Shown here: one piece after another, positions 1 through 7,533 of the stretch
Layout: every line of letters starts with the position of its first letter
Numbering within the stretch: position 1 is the stretch's first letter
Assembly (NCBI GenBank): GCA_027296045.1
Contig: JAPUJS010000468.1
Coordinates: 1-10,870, forward strand
DNA length: 10,870 nt
Direction of reading: 5' to 3'
From: a bacterium
GTDB taxonomy: Bacteria; Latescibacterota; UBA2968
Program-made: the position numbers and the translations under genes
Notes under the pieces: model-generated
The model's input: the letters and a program-made list of their open reading frames with translations, nothing else
Told to the model about the DNA's origin: nothing
The model's database searches: none

Positions 1-2
1 CG

Positions 3-848
3 GCAGCCAGCGTGGCCTGGATCAGCGCAGTGGTGTTTTCGTTGATCTTGATGGTGCCAGCTATATGGATTCGAGAGCGTTCTGAATACCAACGTCGGAG
101 GCCTTCGAAACCGTTTCAGGCTATAAAGGATGTGTATCAAAATCACCATGCCCGGTTGTTGCTGTTTGTTTTTTTTATTGAGCATCACGGTTTTGCAGTT
201 ATGGGCATTATCTCTCCTTACATGGCGCTCTATGTTCTCAAACGGCCCGATCTTATCGGTCTTTTACCCACCCTTTTTGTTCTGCCGTCGATTCTGTCGG
301 TGCCGCTGTGGGTGTGGTTTTCACGTCGATTTGGCAAGCGCAATACCTGGCTGTTTTCGATGGTTGCTATCGCGTGCGCCTACGGTCCGATGATTTTTGT
401 TCAGGAGGGGAGTGAGGTGCTGTTAGGTGTTCTTTTGGTGTTGGCAGGTCTTGCGGCTGGATGCGGCGGCCCTATTGGCCAATCCCTTCTCGTAGATATT
501 ATGGATTATGACCAATATACAACTGGGGAACGCAAAGAGGGTGCTTATTCTGCTGCATTGGGCTTTGTCACTAAGTTGGCCAACGTTCTGGTCGCCTTGC
601 TTGTAGGTGTCGCTTTGCAGGTGGCAGGATTTGAACCCAATGTCGAGCAAACCGATACGGTTAAACTTACGATACGGACTCTGCAAGCACTTCTCCCATT
701 TACCATGTTTACAATCGGCTTCATACTCTTCCGGAATTTTTCGCTCGATGAAAAAACCTATATGGAAATACGTGCCGAACTCGATCAGCGGGATAAGCAA
801 AGAGAGGAACGGAGGACGGAGGACGGAGGGAACGCGAGCTTGAAGTAG
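3..848 (+). CDS. GPH-type MFS transporter, C-terminal half (5' end outside window)
   Basis: Membrane carrier of the major facilitator superfamily. It most resembles the glycoside-pentoside-hexuronide (GPH, MelB-like) branch. The frame is open to the left edge, so the GTG at 12 is an internal valine and the real start lies upstream. From that valine, about seven hydrophobic segments are visible (roughly residues 3-19, 48-72, 81-99, 112-130, 134-160, 183-208 and 222-242), matching helices 6-12 of a 12-helix carrier. An SRRFGKRN cytoplasmic loop follows helix 8. The segment DIMDYDQYTTGERKEGAYSA before helix 11 is the typical GPH motif (D-Y-x(4)-TG-x-R-x-x-G). The tail is charged and rich in Glu and Arg. 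The stop is 28 bp before the P450 at 877, so the two are probably cotranscribed. Substrate unknown: family members move sugars with a cation, and the animal relative MFSD2A moves lysolipids. A role in this lipid cluster is inferred from position only. Confidence 0.85.
   Translation, partial: AASVAWISAVVFSLILMVPAIWIRERSEYQRRRPSKPFQAIKDVYQNHHARLLLFVFFIEHHGFAVMGIISPYMALYVLKRPDLIGLLPTLFVLPSILSVPLWVWFSRRFGKRNTWLFSMVAIACAYGPMIFVQEGSEVLLGVLLVLAGLAAGCGGPIGQSLLVDIMDYDQYTTGERKEGAYSAALGFVTKLANVLVALLVGVALQVAGFEPNVEQTDTVKLTIRTLQALLPFTMFTIGFILFRNFSLDEKTYMEIRAELDQRDKQREERRTEDGGNASLK
804..831 (+). repeat. Short degenerate 7-bp tandem repeat (GGAGGAC)
   Basis: Two exact copies of GGAGGAC (811-817, 818-824) are flanked by near copies, GAGGAAC (804-810) and GGAGGGA (825-831). 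The array lies in the last codons of the MFS gene and encodes its charged Glu/Arg/Asp/Gly tail. It probably arose by replication slippage. Its purine-rich units resemble Shine-Dalgarno sequences, about 50 bp before the next start codon. Confidence 0.6.
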
Positions 849-862
849 ACTACTGTAAGCTT

Positions 863-868
863 GAGGAG
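863..868 (+). promoter_or_regulatory. Shine-Dalgarno sequence of the first P450
   Basis: GAGGAG lies 8 nt upstream of the ATG at 877. It is a near-ideal ribosome binding site, fixes the start of this P450, and supports a bacterial host. It sits in the 28-bp gap after the MFS stop codon, consistent with translation from a shared mRNA. Confidence 0.85.
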
Positions 869-876
869 AAACATCT

Positions 877-2268
877 ATGCAGCAATCAACCCCACCGGCG
901 ATGCCCGGCTTACCCATCATTGGCAACATGCTGGAGTTTTATAAAGACCGATCTGGTCTCTTGCGCCGCGGATATGAGGCGCTTGGATCCGTCTTTAGCA
1001 TCCGTTTGGGTCCAAAACGTGTTGCGGTGCTCATTGGGTCCGATTACCACCAATTATTCTTTGGAGAAACAGATCACAAGCTATCGGCGCAGCCGGTCTA
1101 TCAGTTTCTCGTGCCGATGCTCGGTGAGCCAGTTGGCACAGCTGCAGATCCTGAAATCTGCTCGGAGCATCGTCTGATTTTTGCCGAATTGTTCAAAAGT
1201 GAAAAGATGGCAGATCATGTTCAGGTCATGTCGCAAGAAGTGCAAACCTGGCTTGATACGCTGGGAGAAAGCGGCCGTTTTGAACTGGTAGAGACCTTTG
1301 AACGCGTGACAAAACACATCGCCGGACATGCTTTTATGGGGCACGCGTTTCGCCACCGCATGGGAGACGAGTTCTGGCAACTGTTTCGAGACTTATGTGC
1401 CGCAATCAATCCGCTTCTGCCACCCTATCTCCCACTTCCAAGCTTTATCCGGCGCGACCGGGCCAAACGCAAACTGCATAAGATGCTGGGCCCATTGATT
1501 GCCGAACGCCGTGCCAATCCGGGAAGCCACAAAGATTTTCTGCAAACACTCATCGAGGCCAAACAGACCGATGGTCGTCCTTTAAAGGATATAACAATTA
1601 TCAGCATCGTGATCTTGCTGATTTTTGCCGGCAATCAAACCACGTCTAACCAGGCAAGTTGGGCCTTAATCCAATTGCTGCAAAATCCCAATTACCTCCA
1701 GAGCGTGCTGGCAGAACAAAAAAACGTGTTGTCACCCGGTCAACAGCCCACCCTGGGTACGCTTCGACAACTACAGCACATTAGCTGGGCATTAAAAGAG
1801 ACCGAGCGCCTGCATCCAGTGCCAGATATACTCCTGCGCTACAATACGAAAGCCTATGAGGCCGGAGAATATCATATTCCTGCAGGCTGGCTGACATTGG
1901 TTTCACCACCGATCGCACACCAGTTGCCAGAGATTTTTCAAGACCCCCAGTGTTATGACCCTTTGCGCTTTGCACCCGGGCGTGAGGAAGACCGGCAGCA
2001 TCCTTTTGCACTCATGGGCTTTGGGGGAGGGGCACACAAGTGTATGGGAATGAATTTTGCCTTAAATACCATGACGGTCACCATTGCTATGCTTTTGCAA
2101 CAATATCACTTGGAACTGCTCACGCCCAATCCCCAACCTTCACCTGCACGGATGCTCGCGACCCGTCCTGGCGCTTGCTGGATCGGCTATCGGCGCAGGG
2201 CCACAGGCGATCCTGTCGCGCCAGTGCACACACCGGCTATAGAAACGTGTCCGCATAAGCGACCTTAA
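877..2268 (+). CDS. Divergent CYP51-like cytochrome P450
   Basis: Haem-thiolate monooxygenase of 463 aa with no N-terminal membrane anchor; it begins with a proline-rich MPGLPIIGNM segment. Core motifs are present: I-helix AGNQTTS (251-257), ExxR as E308-T-E-R311, and haem loop FGGGAHKCMG with Cys389 as iron ligand. Overall layout and many blocks (MPG-LP-x-x-G start, PFALMGFGGG, APGREED) match the CYP51 sterol demethylase family and the P450 at 2282-3655. The CYP51 hallmarks are eroded: the B' region reads YQFLVPMLGEPVGTAAD instead of the Y-x-F-x-x-P-x-FG-x-x-x-x-YD pattern, and the I-helix His of the GxHTS motif is Gln254, with no acidic residue in its place. About 24 extra residues follow the point where the paralogue stops. 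Probably a duplicated CYP51 with a new site of oxidation on a sterol or triterpenoid (inference). Likely in one operon with the MFS gene. Confidence 0.93.
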   Translation: MQQSTPPAMPGLPIIGNMLEFYKDRSGLLRRGYEALGSVFSIRLGPKRVAVLIGSDYHQLFFGETDHKLSAQPVYQFLVPMLGEPVGTAADPEICSEHRLIFAELFKSEKMADHVQVMSQEVQTWLDTLGESGRFELVETFERVTKHIAGHAFMGHAFRHRMGDEFWQLFRDLCAAINPLLPPYLPLPSFIRRDRAKRKLHKMLGPLIAERRANPGSHKDFLQTLIEAKQTDGRPLKDITIISIVILLIFAGNQTTSNQASWALIQLLQNPNYLQSVLAEQKNVLSPGQQPTLGTLRQLQHISWALKETERLHPVPDILLRYNTKAYEAGEYHIPAGWLTLVSPPIAHQLPEIFQDPQCYDPLRFAPGREEDRQHPFALMGFGGGAHKCMGMNFALNTMTVTIAMLLQQYHLELLTPNPQPSPARMLATRPGACWIGYRRRATGDPVAPVHTPAIETCPHKRP

Positions 2269-2281
2269 CACAACACGATTC

Positions 2282-3655
2282 TCAGTGTTTTCTTCGATAG
2301 CGAAGCAAACACGGCTGGCGGGGGCCGACGACGAGGGTTGTATAGTCCGGCTGATAGGAGGCATCGATCAGCTCAAAATCAAAGTCGCGGAACAACACAC
2401 TCCAAATGACTTTGATTTGCAGGTAAGCAAAATGGAATCCTAGACATCGGTGTTTTCCACCCCCAAAGCCAATGAGCGAATGCGGTTGTTTCTGGTCTTC
2501 CTCTCTGCCTGGACCGAACCGGTCGGGATTGTACCGGTCGGGATCGGAAAACACCTCTGGAATGCGGTGCGAGACGGCGGGTGAAACCATCACCAGATCA
2601 CCGGTCGGCAGGATATAGTCGCCGTATTCGAAATCTTTGAGGATCTTGCGCATTAAGATAATGAGCGGTGGATACATCCGTTCTGCTTCCTTGATGGCAT
2701 GTTCCAGATTGACCAGGCGGCAGATCGCATCGTAGGTTAATGCTTCCTTCCCACCGCAAACCTCTTTTTGTTCTTGCAGAATGGGCGAAAGATATTGGGG
2801 ATGCTGAAGCAGTAAGATGCCTGTCCAGGCGGCCATCACGGCACTGGTGTGATGGCCGGCAAAGACCAGTGTGAGCAGCAGGCCGGTGATCTCATCGTCG
2901 GTGAGTGAGGTGCCGTTTGCATAGCGGGCCTCCATAAAAATCTGTAGAAAATCGTCGGCGCGTCTGCCCTGTGCCCGTCTGTCGGCGATAATTTGTGAGA
3001 AGAGTTCCCCCATTCGTGACCGGGCGCGATCCCGACGGCGAAAGGCGGGGATGGGCAAATATGGCAAAAAGAATGCGATGGGCGTAAGCGCCTGTTCCAG
3101 GTCGTGAAAGAGGTGAATGAACTCATCGGTGACCTGTGTGCGAAACTCCCAACCGAGCAGACACCGGCTGGCGATAAAGGTGGTCAAGGCCTGGGTTGTT
3201 TTGAGGATATCGACTTCCCCTTCGTCACCCCAGGTTGCGAAGTACTGTTCCGCTTCATCCTGAATCTGACCGACGTATTTGTGCATGCTATGGGTGCGCA
3301 GTGCAGGCATCACAAAGCCGAGCTGTTCATCCATGACATCGGGTTCTGCATCATAGGCAATGCCTTTGCCGAATACAGGAACCGTAAACTGGTAGGCTTC
3401 TCTGGGGCTAAACTGATCTTCGCTTGACATAAAAAACGCCCGGTTCGCCTGGGGGCCTGTCAAAATCGTTGCCCGGTTTCCCAGGAGTCTAACGGAATAA
3501 CAGTCACCCAATTGTTCATATCCACGTTTCAAAAGCGCGACTGGATTTTGCCGAAAGCCCATGATGTGTCCTACATACGGCAGTCCGCCCGGCATCATCG
3601 GCGGGAGGTGTTTTAAACGAGCAGGGTGTTGCGTATCTGGGGAAGTTGCTGTCAT
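2282..3655 (-). CDS. CYP51-family cytochrome P450 (putative sterol 14-alpha-demethylase)
   Basis: Haem monooxygenase of 457 aa predicted to remove the 14-alpha-methyl group of lanosterol-type sterols in three oxidations. Signature blocks of the CYP51 family are intact: B'-helix/BC-loop YQFTVPVFGKGIAYD (88-102), I-helix AGHHTS (266-271) with His269 where most P450s have an acid, ExxR (E323-A-E-R326), PERF-like NPDRFGPGREED (376-387), FGGGKHRCLG with Cys404, then FAYLQIKVIWSVL and a PDYTTLVVGPRQPCLLRY C-terminus. No membrane anchor is visible, as in soluble bacterial CYP51s. I chose the ATG at 3655 because AAGGAAA lies just upstream; a longer frame would need a TTG at 3697 and would place that ribosome site inside the gene. 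It ends 13 bp from the stop of its paralogue on the other strand. A bacterial ferredoxin and reductase would be needed; none is in view. Confidence 0.93.
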   Translation of the reverse strand: MTATSPDTQHPARLKHLPPMMPGGLPYVGHIMGFRQNPVALLKRGYEQLGDCYSVRLLGNRATILTGPQANRAFFMSSEDQFSPREAYQFTVPVFGKGIAYDAEPDVMDEQLGFVMPALRTHSMHKYVGQIQDEAEQYFATWGDEGEVDILKTTQALTTFIASRCLLGWEFRTQVTDEFIHLFHDLEQALTPIAFFLPYLPIPAFRRRDRARSRMGELFSQIIADRRAQGRRADDFLQIFMEARYANGTSLTDDEITGLLLTLVFAGHHTSAVMAAWTGILLLQHPQYLSPILQEQKEVCGGKEALTYDAICRLVNLEHAIKEAERMYPPLIILMRKILKDFEYGDYILPTGDLVMVSPAVSHRIPEVFSDPDRYNPDRFGPGREEDQKQPHSLIGFGGGKHRCLGFHFAYLQIKVIWSVLFRDFDFELIDASYQPDYTTLVVGPRQPCLLRYRRKH

Positions 3656-3660
3656 GATGA

Positions 3661-3667
3661 TTTCCTT
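3661..3667 (-). promoter_or_regulatory. Shine-Dalgarno sequence deciding the start of the CYP51 gene
   Basis: On the minus strand AAGGAAA precedes the ATG at 3655, with about 7 nt between AAGGA and the start. It favours the 457-aa protein over a version starting at the upstream TTG (3697). Confidence 0.75.
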
Positions 3668-3814
3668 GATTGCATAAAAGCGTTTGTCAACATACAAGAA
3701 TCATGGCCTATGGTTTCGCAAAAGATATGCCAGTATCCTTACCAAGTGTTCACACTACGGTGTTTGCCTCTTAAGCAGCTAATCACATCCGACAACACGA
3801 CCGTGTTCCCATGT

Positions 3815-3820
3815 AGGAGA
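3815..3820 (+). promoter_or_regulatory. Shine-Dalgarno sequence of the ABC exporter
   Basis: AGGAGA lies 5 nt before the ATG at 3826 and 8 nt before a second, in-frame ATG at 3829. The better spacing favours the second ATG, which would shorten the protein by one residue. Confidence 0.75.
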
Positions 3821-3825
3821 ATAAA

Positions 3826-6036
3826 ATGATGACCGAATCCGAACAACCCGCGGAGGAAGCACCGGAACCCAGGTTGAACTTTGTCTCGTTTCTGAGATAC
3901 ACCATGGGGCTGCTCCGTCCCTATTGGGGAAGGTGCATGGTCATTGTTCTCTCCATGCTGATCCAAGCGGTGTTTTTTCTCGCGCAACCCATCAGTTTTC
4001 AATACATCTTAGACCAGGTGATCCCTCAGCAGGACTATCGGCTTCTATTTCTTATTTTAGGTGGATTAGGGGCAGGCTTTGTGTTGGTTATGGTCTTCGA
4101 GCTTATTTCAGGGTATATCGCGGCAGGATTAGGGGCTCGCATCCTGAATACGCTTCGGCTTCAGATGTTCGATCATCTGCAACGGCTCTCCATGAGATTT
4201 TACGGGCGCAGCCAGGTGAGCGACATTATGGCGCGATTCACCATCGACCTGGGCGCGCTTGACCGGGCGGTATCCGTCACGCTTTTCCAGTTCTATAGCC
4301 AATTTATGCTGAGTATAACGAGCCTGGGACTTCTCTTTTTTATCGAATGGCGGCTTGCACTGGTCACCCTGATTACGTTCCCTCTGAGCAGCGTGGGGCC
4401 GAAGCTTTTTGGCGCCAAGGCTGGTCAACTGAGTTCTAAGCGCAAGGAACAGGAAGCTGAGGCAACCGGCGTGGTGCAGGAGAATATTGCAACCCAGAAA
4501 GCGGTTCAGATTCTCGACCTGCATGGGGTCTATCGCAGTATGTTCCGCACAAAACTCGACCAGCTCTTTGATATCACCGTGGGCGCGAATCTGTACAGTG
4601 GTCTTGTCGAAAAAACATCCGGAATGAGTCTTTTGCTCAGCAGTTTGATTGTCACGGGTGTGGGCGCTTACCTGTGTATGGCGGGATTTCTGACGCTCGG
4701 CGGATTCATCGCGTTTATGATGGTCATGGGCAATGTGGCAAGAGGGGCTATGGCCATCACCAGGCTTGTCCCCGATCTGATCAACGCCTCGGCCGGTGCG
4801 GGACGGATTGTGGATTTACTCGATGAAGTCCCCGAAATTACCGATGCACCTGACGCGATTGCAATGCCTGTTTTTTCAAAGGAAATCCGTTTTGAAGGGG
4901 TTTCCTTCGGATATACCGACGATGCGCTGACGTTGAAAGACGTCCATCTGACGATTCAGGCCAAAAAGTCGGCTGCATTTGTAGGACGGAGCGGGTCGGG
5001 AAAGAGCACCATCCTAAATCTGATGACCCGATTTTATGATGCCGGTCAGGGGCAAATTGCTATCGATGGTCATAATATCAAGCAGCTTACCCGTACATCG
5101 CTGCATCATCAAATCGGTGTGGTTTTTCAGGATATTATGCTCTTCAATACGACCGTTCGGGAGAACATCCGTATGGGCCTGCTCGATGCGACGGACGACG
5201 CGATCGAGCAGGCGGCCAAAGCCGCCGAAATGCATGATCTTATCCTGTCATTACCTCAAGGCTATGACACCGAGATCGGGGAAGGAGGCGGACGGCTGTC
5301 GGGCGGCCAGCGACAGCGTCTTGTGCTGGCACGCGCCCTGCTTCGGGCACCCTCGATTCTGATTTTAGATGAGGCGACGTCGGCACTCGATCCGGCCACA
5401 GAAGCGGCGGTGAACGAGACGCTTCAGCATCTGGCCAGAGATCGCACGATCATCTCGATTACCCATCGGCTGGCCTCCGTCGTAGAGATGGACTCCATTT
5501 TCGTACTGGACGATGGACGGGTGGTAGAGCAGGGCAGTCATGAGGAACTGCTGGCACAGAACGGGCTGTATAAAGAGATGTGGGACAAGCAGAGCGGCTT
5601 TACGTTGAGTGAAGACGGGGGACATGCAGAAGTAGAAGTAGAACGTTTGCGCAGCTTGCCGATTTTAGAAAAACTGGATGACAGACTGCTCTCGGAGATC
5701 GCTGAGCTCTTTGTAACAGAGCAGTATACCGAAGATCGGGCGGTGATACAGCAGGGTGATCCGGGCGACCGCTTTTATATTATTGTGCGCGGCAGGGTGG
5801 CTGTCTCACAGACCGATGATATGGGTAACGAACGGTTGCTCGGCGTGCAGGAAGTGGGGGATCATTTCGGTGAGATCGCGCTTCTGGCCAATGTACCGCG
5901 CACGGCGACTGTGCGAACGCTTACCCCCTGTATCTTGCTCACCCTGCAACGGCAGCCCTTTGCCTACCTCCTCGAACAATCGCCCCAGGTGCGGGAGATG
6001 CTGGAGCAGGATTATCAGGAACGAATTTCCCGATGA
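3826..6036 (+). CDS. ABC exporter (fused TMD-NBD) with C-terminal cyclic-nucleotide-binding domain
   Basis: Type IV (MsbA/LmrA-like) half-transporter of 736 aa that would act as a dimer in the inner membrane. The transmembrane domain covers about residues 20-330, with hydrophobic stretches near 38-58, 73-98, 155-173, 175-190, 265-287 and 289-302. The nucleotide-binding domain follows (about 352-590): A-loop Tyr363, Walker A GRSGSGKST (387-395), Q-loop Gln435, signature LSGGQ (491-495), Walker B ILILDE with Glu516, D-loop SALD, and H-loop His547. All catalytic residues are present. An acidic linker (about 595-606) leads to a Crp/cNMP-type domain (about 608-725) whose phosphate-binding cassette FGEIALLANVPRTATV (681-696) keeps Glu683 and Arg692, the residues that contact cAMP or cGMP in this fold. 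Substrate is unknown; a hydrophobic or amphipathic product of the surrounding sterol genes is a reasonable guess. Transport may be gated by a cyclic nucleotide. Convergent with the next gene, 52 bp between stops. Confidence 0.93.
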   Translation: MMTESEQPAEEAPEPRLNFVSFLRYTMGLLRPYWGRCMVIVLSMLIQAVFFLAQPISFQYILDQVIPQQDYRLLFLILGGLGAGFVLVMVFELISGYIAAGLGARILNTLRLQMFDHLQRLSMRFYGRSQVSDIMARFTIDLGALDRAVSVTLFQFYSQFMLSITSLGLLFFIEWRLALVTLITFPLSSVGPKLFGAKAGQLSSKRKEQEAEATGVVQENIATQKAVQILDLHGVYRSMFRTKLDQLFDITVGANLYSGLVEKTSGMSLLLSSLIVTGVGAYLCMAGFLTLGGFIAFMMVMGNVARGAMAITRLVPDLINASAGAGRIVDLLDEVPEITDAPDAIAMPVFSKEIRFEGVSFGYTDDALTLKDVHLTIQAKKSAAFVGRSGSGKSTILNLMTRFYDAGQGQIAIDGHNIKQLTRTSLHHQIGVVFQDIMLFNTTVRENIRMGLLDATDDAIEQAAKAAEMHDLILSLPQGYDTEIGEGGGRLSGGQRQRLVLARALLRAPSILILDEATSALDPATEAAVNETLQHLARDRTIISITHRLASVVEMDSIFVLDDGRVVEQGSHEELLAQNGLYKEMWDKQSGFTLSEDGGHAEVEVERLRSLPILEKLDDRLLSEIAELFVTEQYTEDRAVIQQGDPGDRFYIIVRGRVAVSQTDDMGNERLLGVQEVGDHFGEIALLANVPRTATVRTLTPCILLTLQRQPFAYLLEQSPQVREMLEQDYQERISR

Positions 6037-6088
6037 GAGACGATGCGGGTTTGCAGGTTTCCCTGTTTGAATTCGCAACGACGAACGG

Positions 6089-7366
6089 TTATGGCGAAAA
6101 CGACAAGGGCAGGCTCTTTAACTCCCGTATCACAACCGTTTCCTGCCATTCCAGGTGCTCGGTCTGAAGCTCAATATGTGACAGGCGCCGAAGGAGGGTT
6201 TTGAATGCAATCTGGAGTTCGACGTGGGCTAAAGCATAGCCCAAACAGGTGTGAATCCCGTGGCCGAATGCCAGATGGGCATTGGGGTGACGGGCAAGAT
6301 CAAGCCGGTCGGGATCAGGAAACTGCTCCGGGTCCCGATTGACCGCCCCCACCCAGACATTGACACGTTCGCCTCTGCGGATCGTTTTATCGGCGAGGTC
6401 GACATCCTCAAATGCCACGCGGTGTGTCATTTGAACCGGAGATTCGTAGCGCAGGAGTTCTTCCACAGCGCTGCGATAGAGTGTGGAATCGGCCCTGAGT
6501 TTTTCCAGTTGGTCCGGATGTCGCAGTAATGTGAGCATTCCTGTCCCGATCAGGGTTGCGGTGGTTTCGCCGCCTGCCATGACCATTATTGCGCAATTTG
6601 CCAGTATTTCTTCTTCATTCAAAATGTCGCCCTGTTTTTCGGCCTCAACAAGTGTGCTGATCAGATCCTCGTTGGGTTGGCGACGTCTTTCGTCGACCAG
6701 TTTCCGGAAATACTCGTAGAGTTCCAGCACCGTCTGGGTTCCCTGCACGAAATCAGCACCTGTGGGCGCCAGATCGACAGCCCGCAGTATGGAGGCGGAC
6801 CATTCACATAACTGAGGGCACATGTCTAACGGCACACCCAGGATCCTGGCCATGACGGCCATGGGTACGGGTTTTGCAAAATCAGCCATAAAATCCATTT
6901 TGCCGGCAGGCTGTACCGTATCCAGCAAATCGTTTACAATACCTTCAATGTGGGGATGTAGTGTTTCGAGATACTTCCGGGTGAATTTCCCCTGAAACAC
7001 CTTTTGCAATCGGGTATGCTTCGGTGGATCGTACATGGGCAACCAATAGCTGAGCATCCGGAACAGGGGCTGGAAGGCTTCCGGGATCGGCGCCAGTTGT
7101 TCCGGCGATAGAATGCTCGAAACATCACGGCCAAAACGTCGATCCTTCAGAACAACCATCGCATCTACGTAGCGGGTCAGGTCCCAACTGTATACGCCGG
7201 AAGCCTCCCGCCCTCTCCAGTGCACGGGATCTGCGGCCCGTTGCCGGTGGTAGTAAGGATAAGGATTGGCGCGAAATTCCGGCGTAAACGGATTGAATGA
7301 TTTTATGGGCGTCTCGACAGGATCGTCGCTCTCGTTGAGCGCAATGTCTGTATTTGAAGCGGACAT
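6089..7366 (-). CDS. Soluble bacterial class I cytochrome P450 (CYP107/CYP105-like)
   Basis: Monooxygenase of 425 aa, of the soluble type common in bacterial secondary metabolism and distinct from the two CYP51-like genes. Visible motifs: early NPFTPEFRANPYPYYHRQR, substrate-region YDPPKHTRLQKVF (C-helix, H-T-R haem-propionate contact), I-helix AGGETT (264-269) with the usual acid-alcohol pair Glu267/Thr268, ExxR (E303-L-L-R306), NRDPEQFPDPDRLDL, and haem loop FGHGIHTCLG with Cys374. It should need a ferredoxin and ferredoxin reductase. Start: the first ATG in frame; a GAGGG lies 11 nt upstream, slightly far, but the next Met is residue 70, inside the fold. The family assignment is by motif style; the substrate is not readable from sequence, and late-stage hydroxylation of the cluster's triterpenoid is inferred from context. 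Confidence 0.93.
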   Translation of the reverse strand: MSASNTDIALNESDDPVETPIKSFNPFTPEFRANPYPYYHRQRAADPVHWRGREASGVYSWDLTRYVDAMVVLKDRRFGRDVSSILSPEQLAPIPEAFQPLFRMLSYWLPMYDPPKHTRLQKVFQGKFTRKYLETLHPHIEGIVNDLLDTVQPAGKMDFMADFAKPVPMAVMARILGVPLDMCPQLCEWSASILRAVDLAPTGADFVQGTQTVLELYEYFRKLVDERRRQPNEDLISTLVEAEKQGDILNEEEILANCAIMVMAGGETTATLIGTGMLTLLRHPDQLEKLRADSTLYRSAVEELLRYESPVQMTHRVAFEDVDLADKTIRRGERVNVWVGAVNRDPEQFPDPDRLDLARHPNAHLAFGHGIHTCLGYALAHVELQIAFKTLLRRLSHIELQTEHLEWQETVVIRELKSLPLSFSP

Positions 7367-7515
7367 CTTATACTATTCCCTCTGGATAAGATCCAAAAAA
7401 TTAAGAGCAAGACCGACGACATCTAGGGTGAAGGTGTTCGCTTCCCCATGGATGCGTTCCCTCTTTCGGGTGATGGGATATGACGATTTATATTTGACAT
7501 GGTTGCAGAGCAAAG

Positions 7516-7533
7516 AGCCGGTTGTATCCGGCT
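7516..7533 (-). terminator. Possible terminator hairpin at the end of the glycosyltransferase gene
   Basis: A perfect 6-bp GC-rich inverted repeat, AGCCGG/CCGGCT with a 6-nt loop, starts at the last base of the glycosyltransferase stop codon. On the minus strand it is followed by only CTTTG, so the U-run is short and termination may be weak. It would partly separate this gene from the downstream P450. Confidence 0.45.

Larger units (their letters stand above)
3656..3825. promoter_or_regulatory. Divergent promoter region between CYP51 and the ABC exporter
   Basis: This 170-bp gap separates two genes read outwards, so it must hold promoters for both unless they are read from further away. A candidate operator is the perfect inverted repeat AGTGT-TC-ACACT at 3745-3756. 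A TTGTCA (3684-3689, plus strand), which reads TTGACA from 3690 on the minus strand, looks like a -35 element, but no well-spaced -10 was found for either direction. The exact promoters are therefore unassigned. Confidence 0.4.

Noticed and set aside
12..14. GTG as the true start of the MFS gene
   Set aside because: The frame stays open to the window edge, and the protein from this point has only the last seven or so helices of a 12-helix carrier, so the gene begins upstream.
423..929. Antisense open frame of 168 codons across the MFS/P450 junction
   Set aside because: It overlaps the conserved C-terminal helices of the MFS gene and the P450 ribosome site; the translation shows no family-like features.
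3656..3697. N-terminal extension of the CYP51 protein by 14 residues from a TTG start
   Set aside because: The extension would need a rare TTG start and would place the AAGGAAA ribosome site inside the gene. The ATG at 3655 has correct spacing, and the protein then begins as CYP51 relatives do.
4129..4524. Antisense open frame of 131 codons inside the ABC gene
   Set aside because: It lies wholly within a confidently identified coding region, has no recognisable domain or ribosome site, and reads as a shadow of the real frame.
6052..6065. Bidirectional terminator between the ABC and third P450 genes
   Set aside because: Only a 4-bp stem (CAGG/CCTG) with a 4-nt loop and no proper T-run; too weak to call.
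7367..7532. Extra small gene or RNA between the glycosyltransferase and the third P450
   Set aside because: Only very short frames occur, none with a convincing start or ribosome site. Apart from the hairpin at 7516-7533 and a poor TTGCTC/TATCCA promoter-like pair on the minus strand, nothing structured was found.
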